From positions 137,005-201,004 of the forward strand of contig NZ_LMDB01000035.1 of NCBI RefSeq assembly GCF_001425005.1: a DNA stretch of 64,000 nt. Direction: 5' to 3'. The translations under genes and the position numbers were made by a program. Below, in pieces: positions 53,796-61,962 of the stretch. The stretch's first letter is position 1. The number at the start of each line of letters is the position of its first letter. The notes under the pieces are model-generated. The model made no database searches. It was given only the letters and a program-made list of their open reading frames with translations, and was not told the origin of the DNA. Source of the DNA: Duganella sp. Root336D2 (GTDB lineage: Bacteria > Pseudomonadota > Gammaproteobacteria > Burkholderiales > Burkholderiaceae_D).

Positions 53796-54948
53796 ACGCC
53801 GAACCCTTGCCGGGCTCGGAAATAACATTGATGCGCCCGCCATGCTTGCTGACGATGCCGTAAGCCAGGTAGAGACCCAGGCCGGTGCCGCTGCCCACCG
53901 GCTTGGTGGTGAAGAAGGGGTCGAAAATGCGGCCCAGGTTCTCGGGCGGGATGCCGACGCCGTTATCCTGGATGCGCACATGCACGCCTTCGCGGTCGGC
54001 ACCGGTCACGATGCGGATGATGCCCTGGGCCGGCAAGGCCTGGATCGCATTCAACAGGATGTTGCGGAACACCTGGTTCAACTGGCCAGGCAGGCCATGC
54101 ACCGGCGGCAGCTTGCCATAGTGCTTGTCGACCTTGGCCTTGAAGCGCAGCTCGTTGGCCAGGCTGTGCAGCGTGCCGTCCAGCCCTTCGTGCACGTCGG
54201 TTTGCTGCCAATGGCTCTCGCCCAGCTCCGAGAAGTCCTTCAGCGCCTGCACGATGTCGCGTACGCGGCGCAAGCCATCCATCGATTCGCGCAGCAAGGC
54301 CGCGGTATCTTCTTTCATGAAGTCGAAATCGGCCTGGCTGCGCTGCTCGGCCGTAGCGCTGTGCTCGACCAGCTCGAACAGGGTATCGGCATAGCTTTTC
54401 AGGGTGCCGATATTGGAGGTAACGAAGCCTACCGGGTTGTTGATCTCGTGCGCCACGCCTGCGGCGAGCTGGCCGATCGAGGCCATGTTCTGCGCCTGCA
54501 GCAGGGTTTCTTCCATTTCCTTGCGGTCGGTGATATCGGTCAGGGAACCGATCACCTCGAGCGGCGCGCCCTGCTCGTCGCGGATCAGGCGCAGCTTGTC
54601 GTGCATCCACAGGTAGCGCCCGTCGGCCGTGCGGAAGCGGTACTCGTAGGCTTTCTCGCCTTCGGTGAAGATCTGCGCCAGGCTGGAAAAAATGTTCGGC
54701 GCGTCGTCGGGGTGGATATGGTCGAACCAGAAATTGGGGTCGGCCACCATTTCCGCCGGCCGGTAGCCCAGTACATTCAGCGCATTGGCGCTGACGAAGG
54801 TCATCTTGAAGTCGCCGCTCGGCACCGTGCTGTAGATGATGGCCGGGGTGTTGTCGACCAGGTATTTCAGGCGCTGCAGCGGATCGGCCGGTTCGCTGGC
54901 GCGGGCCGGCGCTTCGCTGGTGATGAAATCGAAGTCTTCGAATTCCAT
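53755..54948 (-). CDS. Second soluble PAS histidine kinase, paralogue of the first
   Basis: The 397-residue kinase starts at 54948; in-frame residues upstream are out-of-frame sequence of the neighbour. It has a PAS/PAC domain (about 30-155: IIYSTVPSGDFKMTFVSANA, YEYRFRTADGRYLWMHDKL), then LAAGVAHEINNPVGF and complete ATPase boxes (NILLNAIQAL, QDNGVGIPP, FDPFFTTKPVG, GTGLGLYLAYG). It is clearly related to the kinase at 51.1 kb and is convergent with that system. It may act on the same receiver. Confidence 0.9.
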   Translation of the reverse strand: MEFEDFDFITSEAPARASEPADPLQRLKYLVDNTPAIIYSTVPSGDFKMTFVSANALNVLGYRPAEMVADPNFWFDHIHPDDAPNIFSSLAQIFTEGEKAYEYRFRTADGRYLWMHDKLRLIRDEQGAPLEVIGSLTDITDRKEMEETLLQAQNMASIGQLAAGVAHEINNPVGFVTSNIGTLKSYADTLFELVEHSATAEQRSQADFDFMKEDTAALLRESMDGLRRVRDIVQALKDFSELGESHWQQTDVHEGLDGTLHSLANELRFKAKVDKHYGKLPPVHGLPGQLNQVFRNILLNAIQALPAQGIIRIVTGADREGVHVRIQDNGVGIPPENLGRIFDPFFTTKPVGSGTGLGLYLAYGIVSKHGGRINVISEPGKGSAFTVYLPLRSAEPR

Positions 54949-54967
54949 GGGCGCCTTCGCAGTCTCC

Positions 54968-55876
54968 TTACCAGTCGGCCCAGGCGAACGACCGCACGGG
55001 CATTGGCATCGCCAGGAAGGCCGGTTCCGGCGCCGGCGGCGGCGGCGCCGCCAGCCAGTCGCGCGGATCGACCCGGTAGTACTTTTGCAGCTCGCCGTAC
55101 AAGGCCGCATGGCGCTCGGCCAACTGCCACGGCCGCGTGAAGAAGGTTTCGGTGACCACGGCAAAGAACTCGGCCGGGCTGGTGGCGCCGTAATGGTCCA
55201 GCACACTGTCCTGCCGGCCCAGCCAGGCTGCGTGGCGCAGGTTGGCGTAGTCGCGCGACAGCACCTCCGACCAGCTGCGGTAGCTGTCCGGGCTGCCCAG
55301 GTAGGGCGCGCCGTTATTGCTGCCCGATTCGCTGTCGAGCTGGTGGGCAAATTCGTGCAGCACCACGTTGTTGCCGCCCTGCCAGTCCAGCGTGCCGCGT
55401 TCGACATCGTCCCACGACAGCACGATACGGCCGTCGCTCCACGATTCGCCCAGCATCTGCCGGCGCCCGGGAGTCACCACGCCGCCCGCCTCCACCTCAT
55501 CGCGCCGGGCGACAAAGGCGCCCGGGTAGACCAGGATCGTGTGCAGGGCGCGATAAACCCTGCTCGGCTTGTTCAGCAGCAGCAGGCAAGCCTGGGCCGC
55601 GATCGTGACGCGCATCACATTGCTGACCTCGAGCCCGGCGCAACCGACGAATTTTTTCTGGTGCAGGAACTGCACCACCATGCGTTGCAACTGGCGCTGC
55701 AGATCAGGCGCCAGCTGGCGGTAGAAGGGAATGCTGCGCTCGAGCGCAGCCTGCTCGGCGACAGCCAGCGGCCGGGCCAGCGCCCGTCGCAAACTCCAGC
55801 GAGGATATACGAGCGGCGCCGCGATACCCAGCGCCGTCAAAATAAGCAAAACCCAAGCGTCCATGATGCCGTCCAT
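54968..55876 (-). CDS. M90 zinc metallopeptidase, MtfA-like
   Basis: A single N-terminal membrane helix (AWVLLILTALGIAAPLVYP) is followed by the MtfA/M90 domain with zinc motif VVLHEFAHQLDSESG near residue 195. Further ligand and fold residues lie in AEFFAVVTETFFTRP. MtfA in E. coli binds the Mlc repressor and so affects glucose uptake. At 302 residues it is slightly longer than E. coli MtfA (265), the excess being the anchor and a Pro-rich tail. The start at 55876 follows GGAACGAG; 55864 is possible. Confidence 0.87.
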   Translation of the reverse strand: MDGIMDAWVLLILTALGIAAPLVYPRWSLRRALARPLAVAEQAALERSIPFYRQLAPDLQRQLQRMVVQFLHQKKFVGCAGLEVSNVMRVTIAAQACLLLLNKPSRVYRALHTILVYPGAFVARRDEVEAGGVVTPGRRQMLGESWSDGRIVLSWDDVERGTLDWQGGNNVVLHEFAHQLDSESGSNNGAPYLGSPDSYRSWSEVLSRDYANLRHAAWLGRQDSVLDHYGATSPAEFFAVVTETFFTRPWQLAERHAALYGELQKYYRVDPRDWLAAPPPPAPEPAFLAMPMPVRSFAWADW

Positions 55877-55957
55877 AACAGAACTCGTTCCGCCACAGAT
55901 GGGGCTGGTTAATGGCATTTCAACATGCCATCAATGGAAGCTTATCACTGTTCCGGC

Positions 55958-56593
55958 TTAAGGCATGGCCTTTTGCATGGAGCTCGGGGCGCCAAACAGC
56001 GCTGCCACCAGCGGGTCGCGCTGAACCGGAGCCCGGTTGACGCGGATGGCGTAATGGGTGTCGTCGGCCAGGATATGGAAATGACGGCCATTGCCGGCCA
56101 TGCTCTGCTCGCGCAGGCTGGGGCGCTCCTTGCGCGGTGGCGCACCTTCGCGCTTGGGCTGGGCGATCGCGGCCAGGAAGGCTTGCACGCGTTCGGCATC
56201 CGGGGTCAGCTGGTATACCGCCTTGCCCAGGTAGGTTGCCGTGCCTTCTATATAGCGAGCCAGTTCGATCACGCCTGCTTCGCGCAGGTCGCGGATGTAC
56301 TTACGGGCGCCAGAGGGCGAAAATTTGAGGAACCAGGCGATCTCGTCGGCCAGCATTTCGTGGTTTTGTAGTTCCGCCACCAGCTTTTGCATATTTTCAA
56401 TGCGGCGCAGGGTTGCCGAGGTGGAGCGGACGCGCTCGATCGGGGCTAGCGACAGGGCTTTGCGCTCCGACACGGGACCGGGACGCTCGACAAGCGCCAG
56501 GCGTGGACGGGCAGGCACAGCCGGCAATGGTGCCGGCAGCTCCAGGGTAGCTTCGATTTCGAGGCCATGGGACGATTCTCTGATTGCGTGCAT
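55958..56593 (-). CDS. Winged-helix DNA-binding protein of unknown role
   Basis: The 211-residue protein has a Pro-rich N-terminus, a central winged helix (LQNHEMLADEIAWFLKFSPSGARKY-type helix-turn-helix, then LREAGVIELARYI) near residues 72-130, and a C-terminal segment DTHYAIRVNRAPVQRDPLVA. The last segment recurs in small regulators of the Oxalobacteraceae, as far as I recall. AAGGAG lies eight bases before the ATG. It is divergent from a collagen-like lipoprotein with 231 bases between. Confidence 0.65.
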   Translation of the reverse strand: MHAIRESSHGLEIEATLELPAPLPAVPARPRLALVERPGPVSERKALSLAPIERVRSTSATLRRIENMQKLVAELQNHEMLADEIAWFLKFSPSGARKYIRDLREAGVIELARYIEGTATYLGKAVYQLTPDAERVQAFLAAIAQPKREGAPPRKERPSLREQSMAGNGRHFHILADDTHYAIRVNRAPVQRDPLVAALFGAPSSMQKAMP

Positions 56594-56693
56594 TTGAACA
56601 CTCCTTGTAGAAGCCAGGGTGGATTCGCAGGCTCCAGAGTGCCTGCCTGCGACTCATCGGTCTGTGCGGCAACGAACATACAAACGCACAAAC

Positions 56694-56710
56694 ATTGGCT
56701 ATTTGCCAAT
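56694..56710. promoter_or_regulatory. Small palindrome ATTGGC-N5-GCCAAT in divergent region
   Basis: A perfect 6-bp inverted repeat lies midway between the wHTH gene and the collagen-like lipoprotein. It could be the operator of the wHTH protein. Nothing else is evident in the 231-base gap apart from ribosome sites. Confidence 0.3.
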
Positions 56711-56824
56711 CTTGGGTGCGTCCTGGGTTTAGACAAGGCTTTCCTGTGTGTGTTCCCGAACAGAGTAGAAACCCGACAGCGACCTATGCTGGACCCGGCA
56801 TCAACCAACCAGAGAGGAACGATC

Positions 56825-57076
56825 ATGAAATATCCAGTCCTGCTCGCAGCCCTGGCCCTGGTGGGCCTGAGCGCCTGCGAAAAGACCGTGACCAACAACC
56901 CGCCGCCAGTGGTGGAGCCGGCGCCGCCGCCAGCTGTCGTGCCGGGGCCGCCGGGGCCATCGGGCCCGCAAGGTGATCCGGGAACGCCTGGGCCGCAAGG
57001 CGAGCCAGGCAAGCCGGGGGGCGACACGGTGATCGTGGCGCCGCAGACCCCGCCGCCGGAAGCTGAAAAAAAATAG
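56825..57076 (+). CDS. Small lipoprotein with collagen-like repeats
   Basis: The 83-residue precursor has a lipobox (LVGLSAC, Cys near residue 18). The mature part has a Pro-rich stretch and then about nine Gly-X-Y triplets (GPPGPSGPQGDPGTPGPQGE) ending in an acidic/basic tail. Bacterial collagen-like segments can trimerise. At about 65 mature residues it would be a short lipid-anchored rod, perhaps a periplasmic spacer. GAGAGGAACG precedes the ATG. Confidence 0.8.
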   Translation: MKYPVLLAALALVGLSACEKTVTNNPPPVVEPAPPPAVVPGPPGPSGPQGDPGTPGPQGEPGKPGGDTVIVAPQTPPPEAEKK

Positions 57077-57092
57077 TCATTCAGTCAACCAA

Positions 57093-57120
57093 CCGCCACC
57101 TATACCCGTTTAGGTGGCGG
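57093..57120 (+). terminator. Stem-loop after the collagen-like lipoprotein
   Basis: A perfect 9-bp stem (CCGCCACCT / AGGTGGCGG) with a ten-base loop starts 16 bases after the stop codon. The T-run is short (CTT), so termination may be partial. Confidence 0.5.
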
Positions 57121-57156
57121 CTTGACGGGAATTTCAATAGTGAAATAAGGTATATG

Positions 57157-57185
57157 TTGTATAAATGCTACATACTTGCTATACT
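57157..57185 (+). promoter_or_regulatory. Sigma-70 promoter of the OmpA-family gene
   Basis: TTGTAT (57157-57162) and TATACT (57180-57185) are separated by exactly 17 bases. The predicted transcript begins near 57192 and has a 5' leader of about 135 bases before the GTG start. No gene lies in the 57077-57326 stretch. Confidence 0.55.
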
Positions 57186-57326
57186 TCAAGCCAAATGTGC
57201 GCCAACGCACTGATACTCGCGGTTAACGCCGCCTAAACTGAACCCACAGCAATGCATCACCGCTGGGAAAGGGAGTCGCGCAACTTTTTTTTGCGACTTT
57301 GCTACTCAAACAACGGGAGTTTTCTA

Positions 57327-58376
57327 GTGAATAAGATTAAGAATATCGCCATCGCCGCTGCGATGTTGTCGGCTTCGTTCGCCGCTTCGGCGCAGGACAC
57401 CCTGCTCAACCAAAACTGGTACGTCGGCGCTGGCGCTGGCGCGTTCCGCCCTGACGGTGACTGGGGCATCGACAAGTACGACGGCGCTTACGGCCTGAAG
57501 CTGGGCAAGGCCCTGAATGAACAGTGGGACCTGCAATTCAACGCCACCCACGCTGCCACCAAGAAGTTCGGCTCCCGCTACGGCCAGAAAACCCTGGGCG
57601 TTGACGGCCTGTATATGCTGACCCGCAAGTCGGTACGTCCATTCCTGCTGGTTGGTGCCGGCATGGAACGCGATGTGTTCACCGCAGCGAACAGCCTGGC
57701 TGAACCAAAGCGCAATTCCCCGTTCGTCTCCGTTGGTGTAGGCCTGCAGTCGAACATCACCGACCGCCTGTTCCTGCAAGCTGACCTGCGCAACGTGCAC
57801 GGCTTCATCCGCGGCGACGAGTTCGCCCTCTCGAAGTCGAACAACAAATACCTGATGTTCTCGCTGAACTACCTGCTGGGCCCAGCACCACAGCCAGCCC
57901 CGGCTCCGGTACCGGTCGCGCCAGTTGTTGCCGAGCCAACCCCGGCGCCGGTCGTAGCGCCAGTGGTGACTCCGCCGCCAGCACCGAAGTTCGAAAAAGT
58001 GACCATGTCCGCCAATGAGCTGTTCGCCTTCGACAGCGCCAACCTGGCACCGGAACAGCCTAAGCTGGACGACATGGCCAAGCTGCTGAGCGAAGACAAA
58101 TCGGTCAACAACGTGGTCATCACCGGCCACACCGACCGCCTGGGTTCCGACAAGTACAACCAGAAGCTGTCCGAGCGCCGCGCTGAAGCTGTCAAGACCT
58201 ACCTGGTCAGCAAAGGTGTTGATTCTTCCCGCCTGACCGCGCAAGGCAAGGGCAAGTCCCAGCCAGTGGTTCAGTGCAACGACAAGAAGATGAAGCGCGC
58301 TGACCTGATCAAGTGCCTGGAACCAAACCGTCGCGTCGACATCGACAACGTGACCGCGGAACGCCGCGTCAAGTAA
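57327..58376 (+). CDS. OmpA-family outer-membrane protein
   Basis: I start at the GTG at 57327 because ACGGGAG precedes it and it begins a normal signal peptide (IKNIAIAAAMLSASFAASA). Residues about 22-190 form an eight-stranded barrel (NWYVGAGAGAFRPDGDWGID). A Pro/Ala/Val linker rich in APAPVPVAP follows, and then the peptidoglycan-binding OmpA domain (VITGHTDRLGSDKYNQKLSE, RRAEAVKTYL, PNRRVDID). Two Cys in the OmpA domain may pair. The protein links outer membrane and cell wall. A strong terminator follows. Confidence 0.93.
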   Translation: MNKIKNIAIAAAMLSASFAASAQDTLLNQNWYVGAGAGAFRPDGDWGIDKYDGAYGLKLGKALNEQWDLQFNATHAATKKFGSRYGQKTLGVDGLYMLTRKSVRPFLLVGAGMERDVFTAANSLAEPKRNSPFVSVGVGLQSNITDRLFLQADLRNVHGFIRGDEFALSKSNNKYLMFSLNYLLGPAPQPAPAPVPVAPVVAEPTPAPVVAPVVTPPPAPKFEKVTMSANELFAFDSANLAPEQPKLDDMAKLLSEDKSVNNVVITGHTDRLGSDKYNQKLSERRAEAVKTYLVSKGVDSSRLTAQGKGKSQPVVQCNDKKMKRADLIKCLEPNRRVDIDNVTAERRVK

Positions 58377-58396
58377 TCACTGCCAAGGCAGTCTGG

Positions 58397-58422
58397 AAAG
58401 GGACCTTCGGGTCCCTTTTTTT
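58397..58422 (+). terminator. Strong rho-independent terminator after the OmpA gene
   Basis: A 9-bp stem AAAGGGACC / GGTCCCTTT closes on a TTCG tetraloop and runs into a seven-T tract, 20 bases past the stop codon. Confidence 0.92.
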
Positions 58423-58471
58423 GTGCCCCGGCGCACCGTCAGCCTGGCCATTGCGCGCGTAAGCTTGCCCC

Positions 58472-59347
58472 ATGAGCTGGAGACGCCTGCCCCACATCGC
58501 CAAAAAACTGCCTGCCGTCGGCTGGTGCGCCATCACCGAATGGCTCGAGCACCGCGCCAGCAGCAAGGGTGCCGCGCTCGCCTTCTACACCCTGTTTTCG
58601 CTGGCGCCGATCCTGGTGCTGGTGATTGCCATTGCCGGCCTGTTCTACGGCAAGGAGGCGGCGCAGGGCGAACTGTTCTTCCAGTTGCGCGGCCTGGTAG
58701 GCAGCCAGGGTGCGGAAGCGATCCAGCTGATCCTGTCGGGCGCCACCAATGAAACACAAGGCGTGATCGCCACCATCATCGCCGGCGCCCTGTTGCTGTT
58801 CGGCGCCACCAGCGTGTTCACCGAACTGAAAGGCAGCCTCGACGAAATCTGGCAATTGCCGCCCGCGCAAGGCAGCGGCATCTGGGATACCGTGCGCACC
58901 CGGCTGCTGTCCTTCGGCATGGTACTGGTGCTGGGCTTCCTGCTGCTGGTATCGCTGGTGGTCAGTGCCGCCCTCGCCTTCGCCGAGAAAAAAATGGGCG
59001 CCTACTGGCAGGATGCCGCGCTGCTGCTGACCGTCCTCAACCAGGTCATCAGCTTCTTCGTGATTTCCGCCCTGTTCGGCGTGATCTACAAGATGCTGCC
59101 GCGCGTGAAGCTGTCCTGGCGCGACGTGGTGATCGGCGCCCTCGGCACAGCTGCCATGTTCACGCTCGGCAAATACGCCATCGGCGTGTATATCGGCAAC
59201 AGCGGCGTGACCGACAGCTTCGGCGCTGCCGGATCGCTGATCGCGGTACTGCTCTGGGTCTATTACTCGGCCCAGGTGTTCTTCCTTGGCGCCGAATTCG
59301 CGCGCCAGTATGCGCTCCAGCTTGGCAGCCTGCGGCACCGGCAATAA
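58472..59347 (+). CDS. YihY/BrkB-family inner-membrane protein
   Basis: The 291-residue protein has six hydrophobic helices with the family motif SSKGAALAFYTLFSLAPILV near the N-terminus and FGAAGSLIAVLLWVYYSAQVFF-type sequence near the end. The family was once called RNase BN, which is not supported. It is now viewed as a transporter-like membrane protein of unclear substrate. It is convergent with the AI-2E transporter gene, two bases apart. Confidence 0.9.
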   Translation: MSWRRLPHIAKKLPAVGWCAITEWLEHRASSKGAALAFYTLFSLAPILVLVIAIAGLFYGKEAAQGELFFQLRGLVGSQGAEAIQLILSGATNETQGVIATIIAGALLLFGATSVFTELKGSLDEIWQLPPAQGSGIWDTVRTRLLSFGMVLVLGFLLLVSLVVSAALAFAEKKMGAYWQDAALLLTVLNQVISFFVISALFGVIYKMLPRVKLSWRDVVIGALGTAAMFTLGKYAIGVYIGNSGVTDSFGAAGSLIAVLLWVYYSAQVFFLGAEFARQYALQLGSLRHRQ

Positions 59348-59349
59348 GC

Positions 59350-60420
59350 TCACTCGCCAAGCAGTTCGGCAACCACCTCCATGCCCTCGACTTTTTCCGC
59401 CACGACCTTGACGATCACCACCACCGGTACGCCCAGCAGCAAGCCCCATACGCCCCACAGCCAGCCCCAGAACAGCAGGCTGACGAACACGGCGGCGGCA
59501 TTCATGCGCGCGATGCGGCCGGTCATCCAGGTGGCAATCACGGTACCGACCAGGGTCGCGATGGCAATCGACGCCAGTGCCACCAGCGCCACCATTTGCA
59601 GCGATTCCGTTTGCAGGTAGGAGGCGACGCTGAGCGCGCACACGATCAGCAAGGGGCCGAAATACGGCATCAGGTGCAGCAGGCCGGCCACGATGGCCCA
59701 GGCGCCGGCGTTTTCCAGGCCGATAAAGTGCAGGGCCAGCCACATCAGCAGCGCCAGCAGCACATTGGTCACCAGCAGCATGAACATATAGCCCTGGATC
59801 GAGCTGTTGATCTCGTCCAGGATCTGCAGCGTGACCTTCTTGCGCGTCAGCGAGGGCCCGGCCAGTTTGACCAGCTTGCGCTTGAAGGTGTCGCCGGACA
59901 GCAGCAGGAAAAACACCAGGAACACCACCATGGTGGCCTGGCTCAGGAAAGACAGCAGGCCGCGCGAGCCGGCCCAGACCCAGTCGATCACCTTGATATG
60001 GCCGCCGTCCTGCGTCACCACGGCTACCGCCTTGCGCGGCGGCGTGGCCGGTTTGCCGGACGTGGCTTGCTCGATCTGGGTGGCGACGTCCTGGATGCGT
60101 TTCAGCGTGCTGTCCTTGCCCGTGGTGGTCGACGCCACCAGGCGCGAAAACTTGCGGCCGGCATCCGGCAGTTCTTCGATGATGTTGGAAAATTCGACGT
60201 GCACCTTCTCCGCCGTCACCGCACCGCCAACCAGGATGGCGAAGGTGACCAGCGTGGTGCCAAGCGCACGCCGTACGCGCACGCGCTCCAGCCAGGCTAC
60301 CAGCGGATTAAGCGTGTAGGCCAGCAGGATGCCGAGCAGCAGGGGCACGAGGAAGCCCCGGCCCCACTGCAAGGCGTACAGGAAGGCGACAGTGGCAAGG
60401 ATGGTCTGCGCCAGGCGCAT
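59350..60420 (-). CDS. AI-2E family transporter
   Basis: The 356-residue membrane protein has the layout of the PerM/AI-2E family: two N-terminal helices (LLLGILLAYTLNPLVAWLER), a soluble loop of about 110 residues, and five or six C-terminal helices with GLLHLMPYFGPLLIV and LLFWGWLWGVWGLLLGVPV. Members export small molecules or ions. The BON lipoprotein gene lies 18 bases upstream on the same strand. The start may also be a GTG four codons earlier. Confidence 0.88.
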   Translation of the reverse strand: MRLAQTILATVAFLYALQWGRGFLVPLLLGILLAYTLNPLVAWLERVRVRRALGTTLVTFAILVGGAVTAEKVHVEFSNIIEELPDAGRKFSRLVASTTTGKDSTLKRIQDVATQIEQATSGKPATPPRKAVAVVTQDGGHIKVIDWVWAGSRGLLSFLSQATMVVFLVFFLLLSGDTFKRKLVKLAGPSLTRKKVTLQILDEINSSIQGYMFMLLVTNVLLALLMWLALHFIGLENAGAWAIVAGLLHLMPYFGPLLIVCALSVASYLQTESLQMVALVALASIAIATLVGTVIATWMTGRIARMNAAAVFVSLLFWGWLWGVWGLLLGVPVVVIVKVVAEKVEGMEVVAELLGE

Positions 60421-60438
60421 GAGCCATGCCACCCGCGT

Positions 60439-60750
60439 TTATTTGACGCGGATGTCGTTCTTGACTTCTTTGACACCTTTCACGCCGCGTGCGATTTCGC
60501 CGGCGCGGGTGATGTCGGCAGGCTGGGCCACAAAGCCGCTCAGCTGCACGGTGCCTTTGAAGGTTTCGACATTGATTTCCGTCGACTTCAGCGATGGCTC
60601 GTTGAAGATGCTGGCCTTGACCTTGGTCGTCAGTGCAGAGTCGTCGACATATTCGCCGACACTTTCCTGGGTTGGGGTCGAGGCGCAGCCAGCCAGGCCG
60701 AGGGTGGATGCAACGAACACGGCAGTAGCGAATTTATGTGCGAGTTTCAT
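60439..60750 (-). CDS. BON-domain lipoprotein
   Basis: The 103-residue precursor has a lipobox (STLGLAGC, Cys near residue 22) and one BON domain (DSALTTKVKASIFNEPSLKS, FKGTVQLSGFV, VKGVKEVKNDIRVK). BON domains bind phospholipid and are typical of envelope-stress proteins such as OsmY and DolP. The ATG at 60750 follows AGGAGAAGC. It is cotranscribed with the AI-2E transporter. Confidence 0.88.
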   Translation of the reverse strand: MKLAHKFATAVFVASTLGLAGCASTPTQESVGEYVDDSALTTKVKASIFNEPSLKSTEINVETFKGTVQLSGFVAQPADITRAGEIARGVKGVKEVKNDIRVK

Positions 60751-60814
60751 GGCGCTTCTCCTATGTGTGGTGGGTGTTCCGGGCACTAGTGTCCAGCTAA
60801 CAGGGGCAGTTATC

Positions 60815-60879
60815 TGTTCGCCAGCGAACATTGTGCGGAATCGCACAGACGAGCACGCGCAGCGCGCCCTAAGCTGCGC
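60815..60879. promoter_or_regulatory. Three consecutive palindromes in a divergent envelope-stress promoter region
   Basis: TGTTCGC-CA-GCGAACA (60815-60830), TGTGCG-GAAT-CGCACA (60832-60847) and GCGCAGC-N9-GCTGCGC (60857-60879) follow one another, all perfect. They lie between the BON lipoprotein and the glycine-zipper lipoprotein genes. They may be operators for one or more regulators or form mRNA hairpins in the rightward leader. Confidence 0.45.
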
Positions 60880-60906
60880 CTAATCCCACCCACAGGAGGA
60901 GGCATC

Positions 60907-61356
60907 ATGAAACCGACTGTATCCCTGGCAGCGATGATGGTGGCGGTGGCCGCACTGTCGGCCGGCTGCGCCAGTAATTCATCCTATCCCCAGTCCACCG
61001 ACTATTCCTCGCAGGCTGATATCTCGACGTATGGCACGGTGGACTCGATCCGCGTGGTACGCGTTGACCCGGCCACCAGCGGGGCCGGCGCTGTTGCCGG
61101 CGGCTTGCTGGGCGCCCTGGCCGGCAGCCAGATCGGCTCCGGCTCCGGCCGTACCGCGGCCACCGCCGCCGGCGCCATTGGCGGTGCCGTGATCGGCAAC
61201 CGTGTCGAAGAGAGCCGCAACATGCCGCGCGATGTGTACCAGATCAGCGTGCGCCTGGATAACGGCGACTACCGCACCATCAACCAGGACAGCGCCTACG
61301 ACCTGCGGGTCGGCACGCGCGTGCGCATGGTCGATGGCCGGGTGTATCGTTATTAA
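60907..61356 (+). CDS. Glycine-zipper 2TM outer-membrane lipoprotein (SlyB/PcP-like)
   Basis: The 149-residue protein has a lipobox (ALSAGC), a central glycine zipper (GAGAVAGGLLGALAGSQIGSGSGRTAATAA split over two helices) and a C-terminal beta region (YQISVRLDNGDYRTINQD, VGTRVRMVDGRV). This is the 17-kDa antigen/SlyB type, which stabilises the outer membrane under stress. A GGAGGAGG ribosome site is present. The small DUF3309 gene follows 12 bases downstream. Confidence 0.9.
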   Translation: MKPTVSLAAMMVAVAALSAGCASNSSYPQSTDYSSQADISTYGTVDSIRVVRVDPATSGAGAVAGGLLGALAGSQIGSGSGRTAATAAGAIGGAVIGNRVEESRNMPRDVYQISVRLDNGDYRTINQDSAYDLRVGTRVRMVDGRVYRY

Positions 61357-61368
61357 CGGGAGGTAGCC

Positions 61369-61521
61369 ATGGCCACCATTCTGCTGATTGTGCTGGTGCT
61401 GCTTGTCATTGGCGCCCTGCCGACCTGGCCGCATAGCCGCAACTGGGGCTATGCCCCCAGCGGCGTTGCCGGCCTGATTGTAGTCGTCCTGCTCATCCTG
61501 CTGCTGACCGGCAGGCTCTAG
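61369..61521 (+). CDS. DUF3309 microprotein
   Basis: This 50-residue protein consists of two hydrophobic helices (ILLIVLVLLVIGALPTWP and VAGLIVVVLLILLLTGRL) joined by the conserved turn PTWPHSRNWGYAPSG. The turn is the DUF3309 hallmark. A GGGAGG ribosome site lies eight bases before the ATG. It sits between the glycine-zipper lipoprotein and another small secreted protein, all same strand and closely spaced. Function unknown; such proteins are common near envelope-stress genes. Confidence 0.9.
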   Translation: MATILLIVLVLLVIGALPTWPHSRNWGYAPSGVAGLIVVVLLILLLTGRL

Positions 61522-61536
61522 CGAAGGAGCAACATC

Positions 61537-61884
61537 ATGAAAAAGCTGATTGGCGTTGCGGCGCTGGCCCTGTGCGGGCTGGCCGGCGCCCAGGTCACGC
61601 CGCCTGAAGTTGCACGGCAGCAACAGCAAGAACTCAAGCGCGGCGACCCGCCGCGCTGGACCAGGCCGGACCGCACTGAAGCGGCCCAGCTTGCCACGCT
61701 GCGCAAGGAAATCAACGCGGCCCTGCGCGAAGCCCTGGAAGCCTGCAAGCAGCAAGGGGCTGGCGCAAACAGTGACTGCGTGAAGGAAGCGCGCACTATT
61801 GCCCAGGCGGATATGGCCAACGCACGCCAGATCCACCTGGCCTCGCGCGACCTGTCGCGTACTTTCGAGACTAGTGGTAAATAA
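61537..61884 (+). CDS. Small secreted helical protein
   Basis: The 115-residue precursor has a signal peptide (LIGVAALALCGLAGA). The mature part is highly charged and helical (RQQQQELKRGDPPRW, LRKEINAALREALEACKQQG) with two Cys (EACKQ, SDCVK) that may form a disulphide. No family is recognised. GAAGGAGCAAC precedes the ATG. It ends the lipoprotein-DUF3309 group. Confidence 0.7.
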   Translation: MKKLIGVAALALCGLAGAQVTPPEVARQQQQELKRGDPPRWTRPDRTEAAQLATLRKEINAALREALEACKQQGAGANSDCVKEARTIAQADMANARQIHLASRDLSRTFETSGK

Positions 61885-61928
61885 GCAAGCGGACAACCAG
61901 CAGTTATGGTCGCAGCATAAAAAGTCAT

Positions 61929-61956
61929 CCTGACCTTGCGCCAGGTCAGGTATGAT
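61929..61956 (+). promoter_or_regulatory. Perfect inverted repeat abutting the -10 of a Crp-like gene
   Basis: CCTGACCT (61929-61936) and AGGTCAGG (61943-61950) flank a six-base spacer. The repeat directly touches TATGAT (61951-61956), which itself is six bases before the ATG at 61963. A dimer bound here would block initiation, so autoregulation is plausible. Confidence 0.5.
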
Positions 61957-61962
61957 GCGAGC

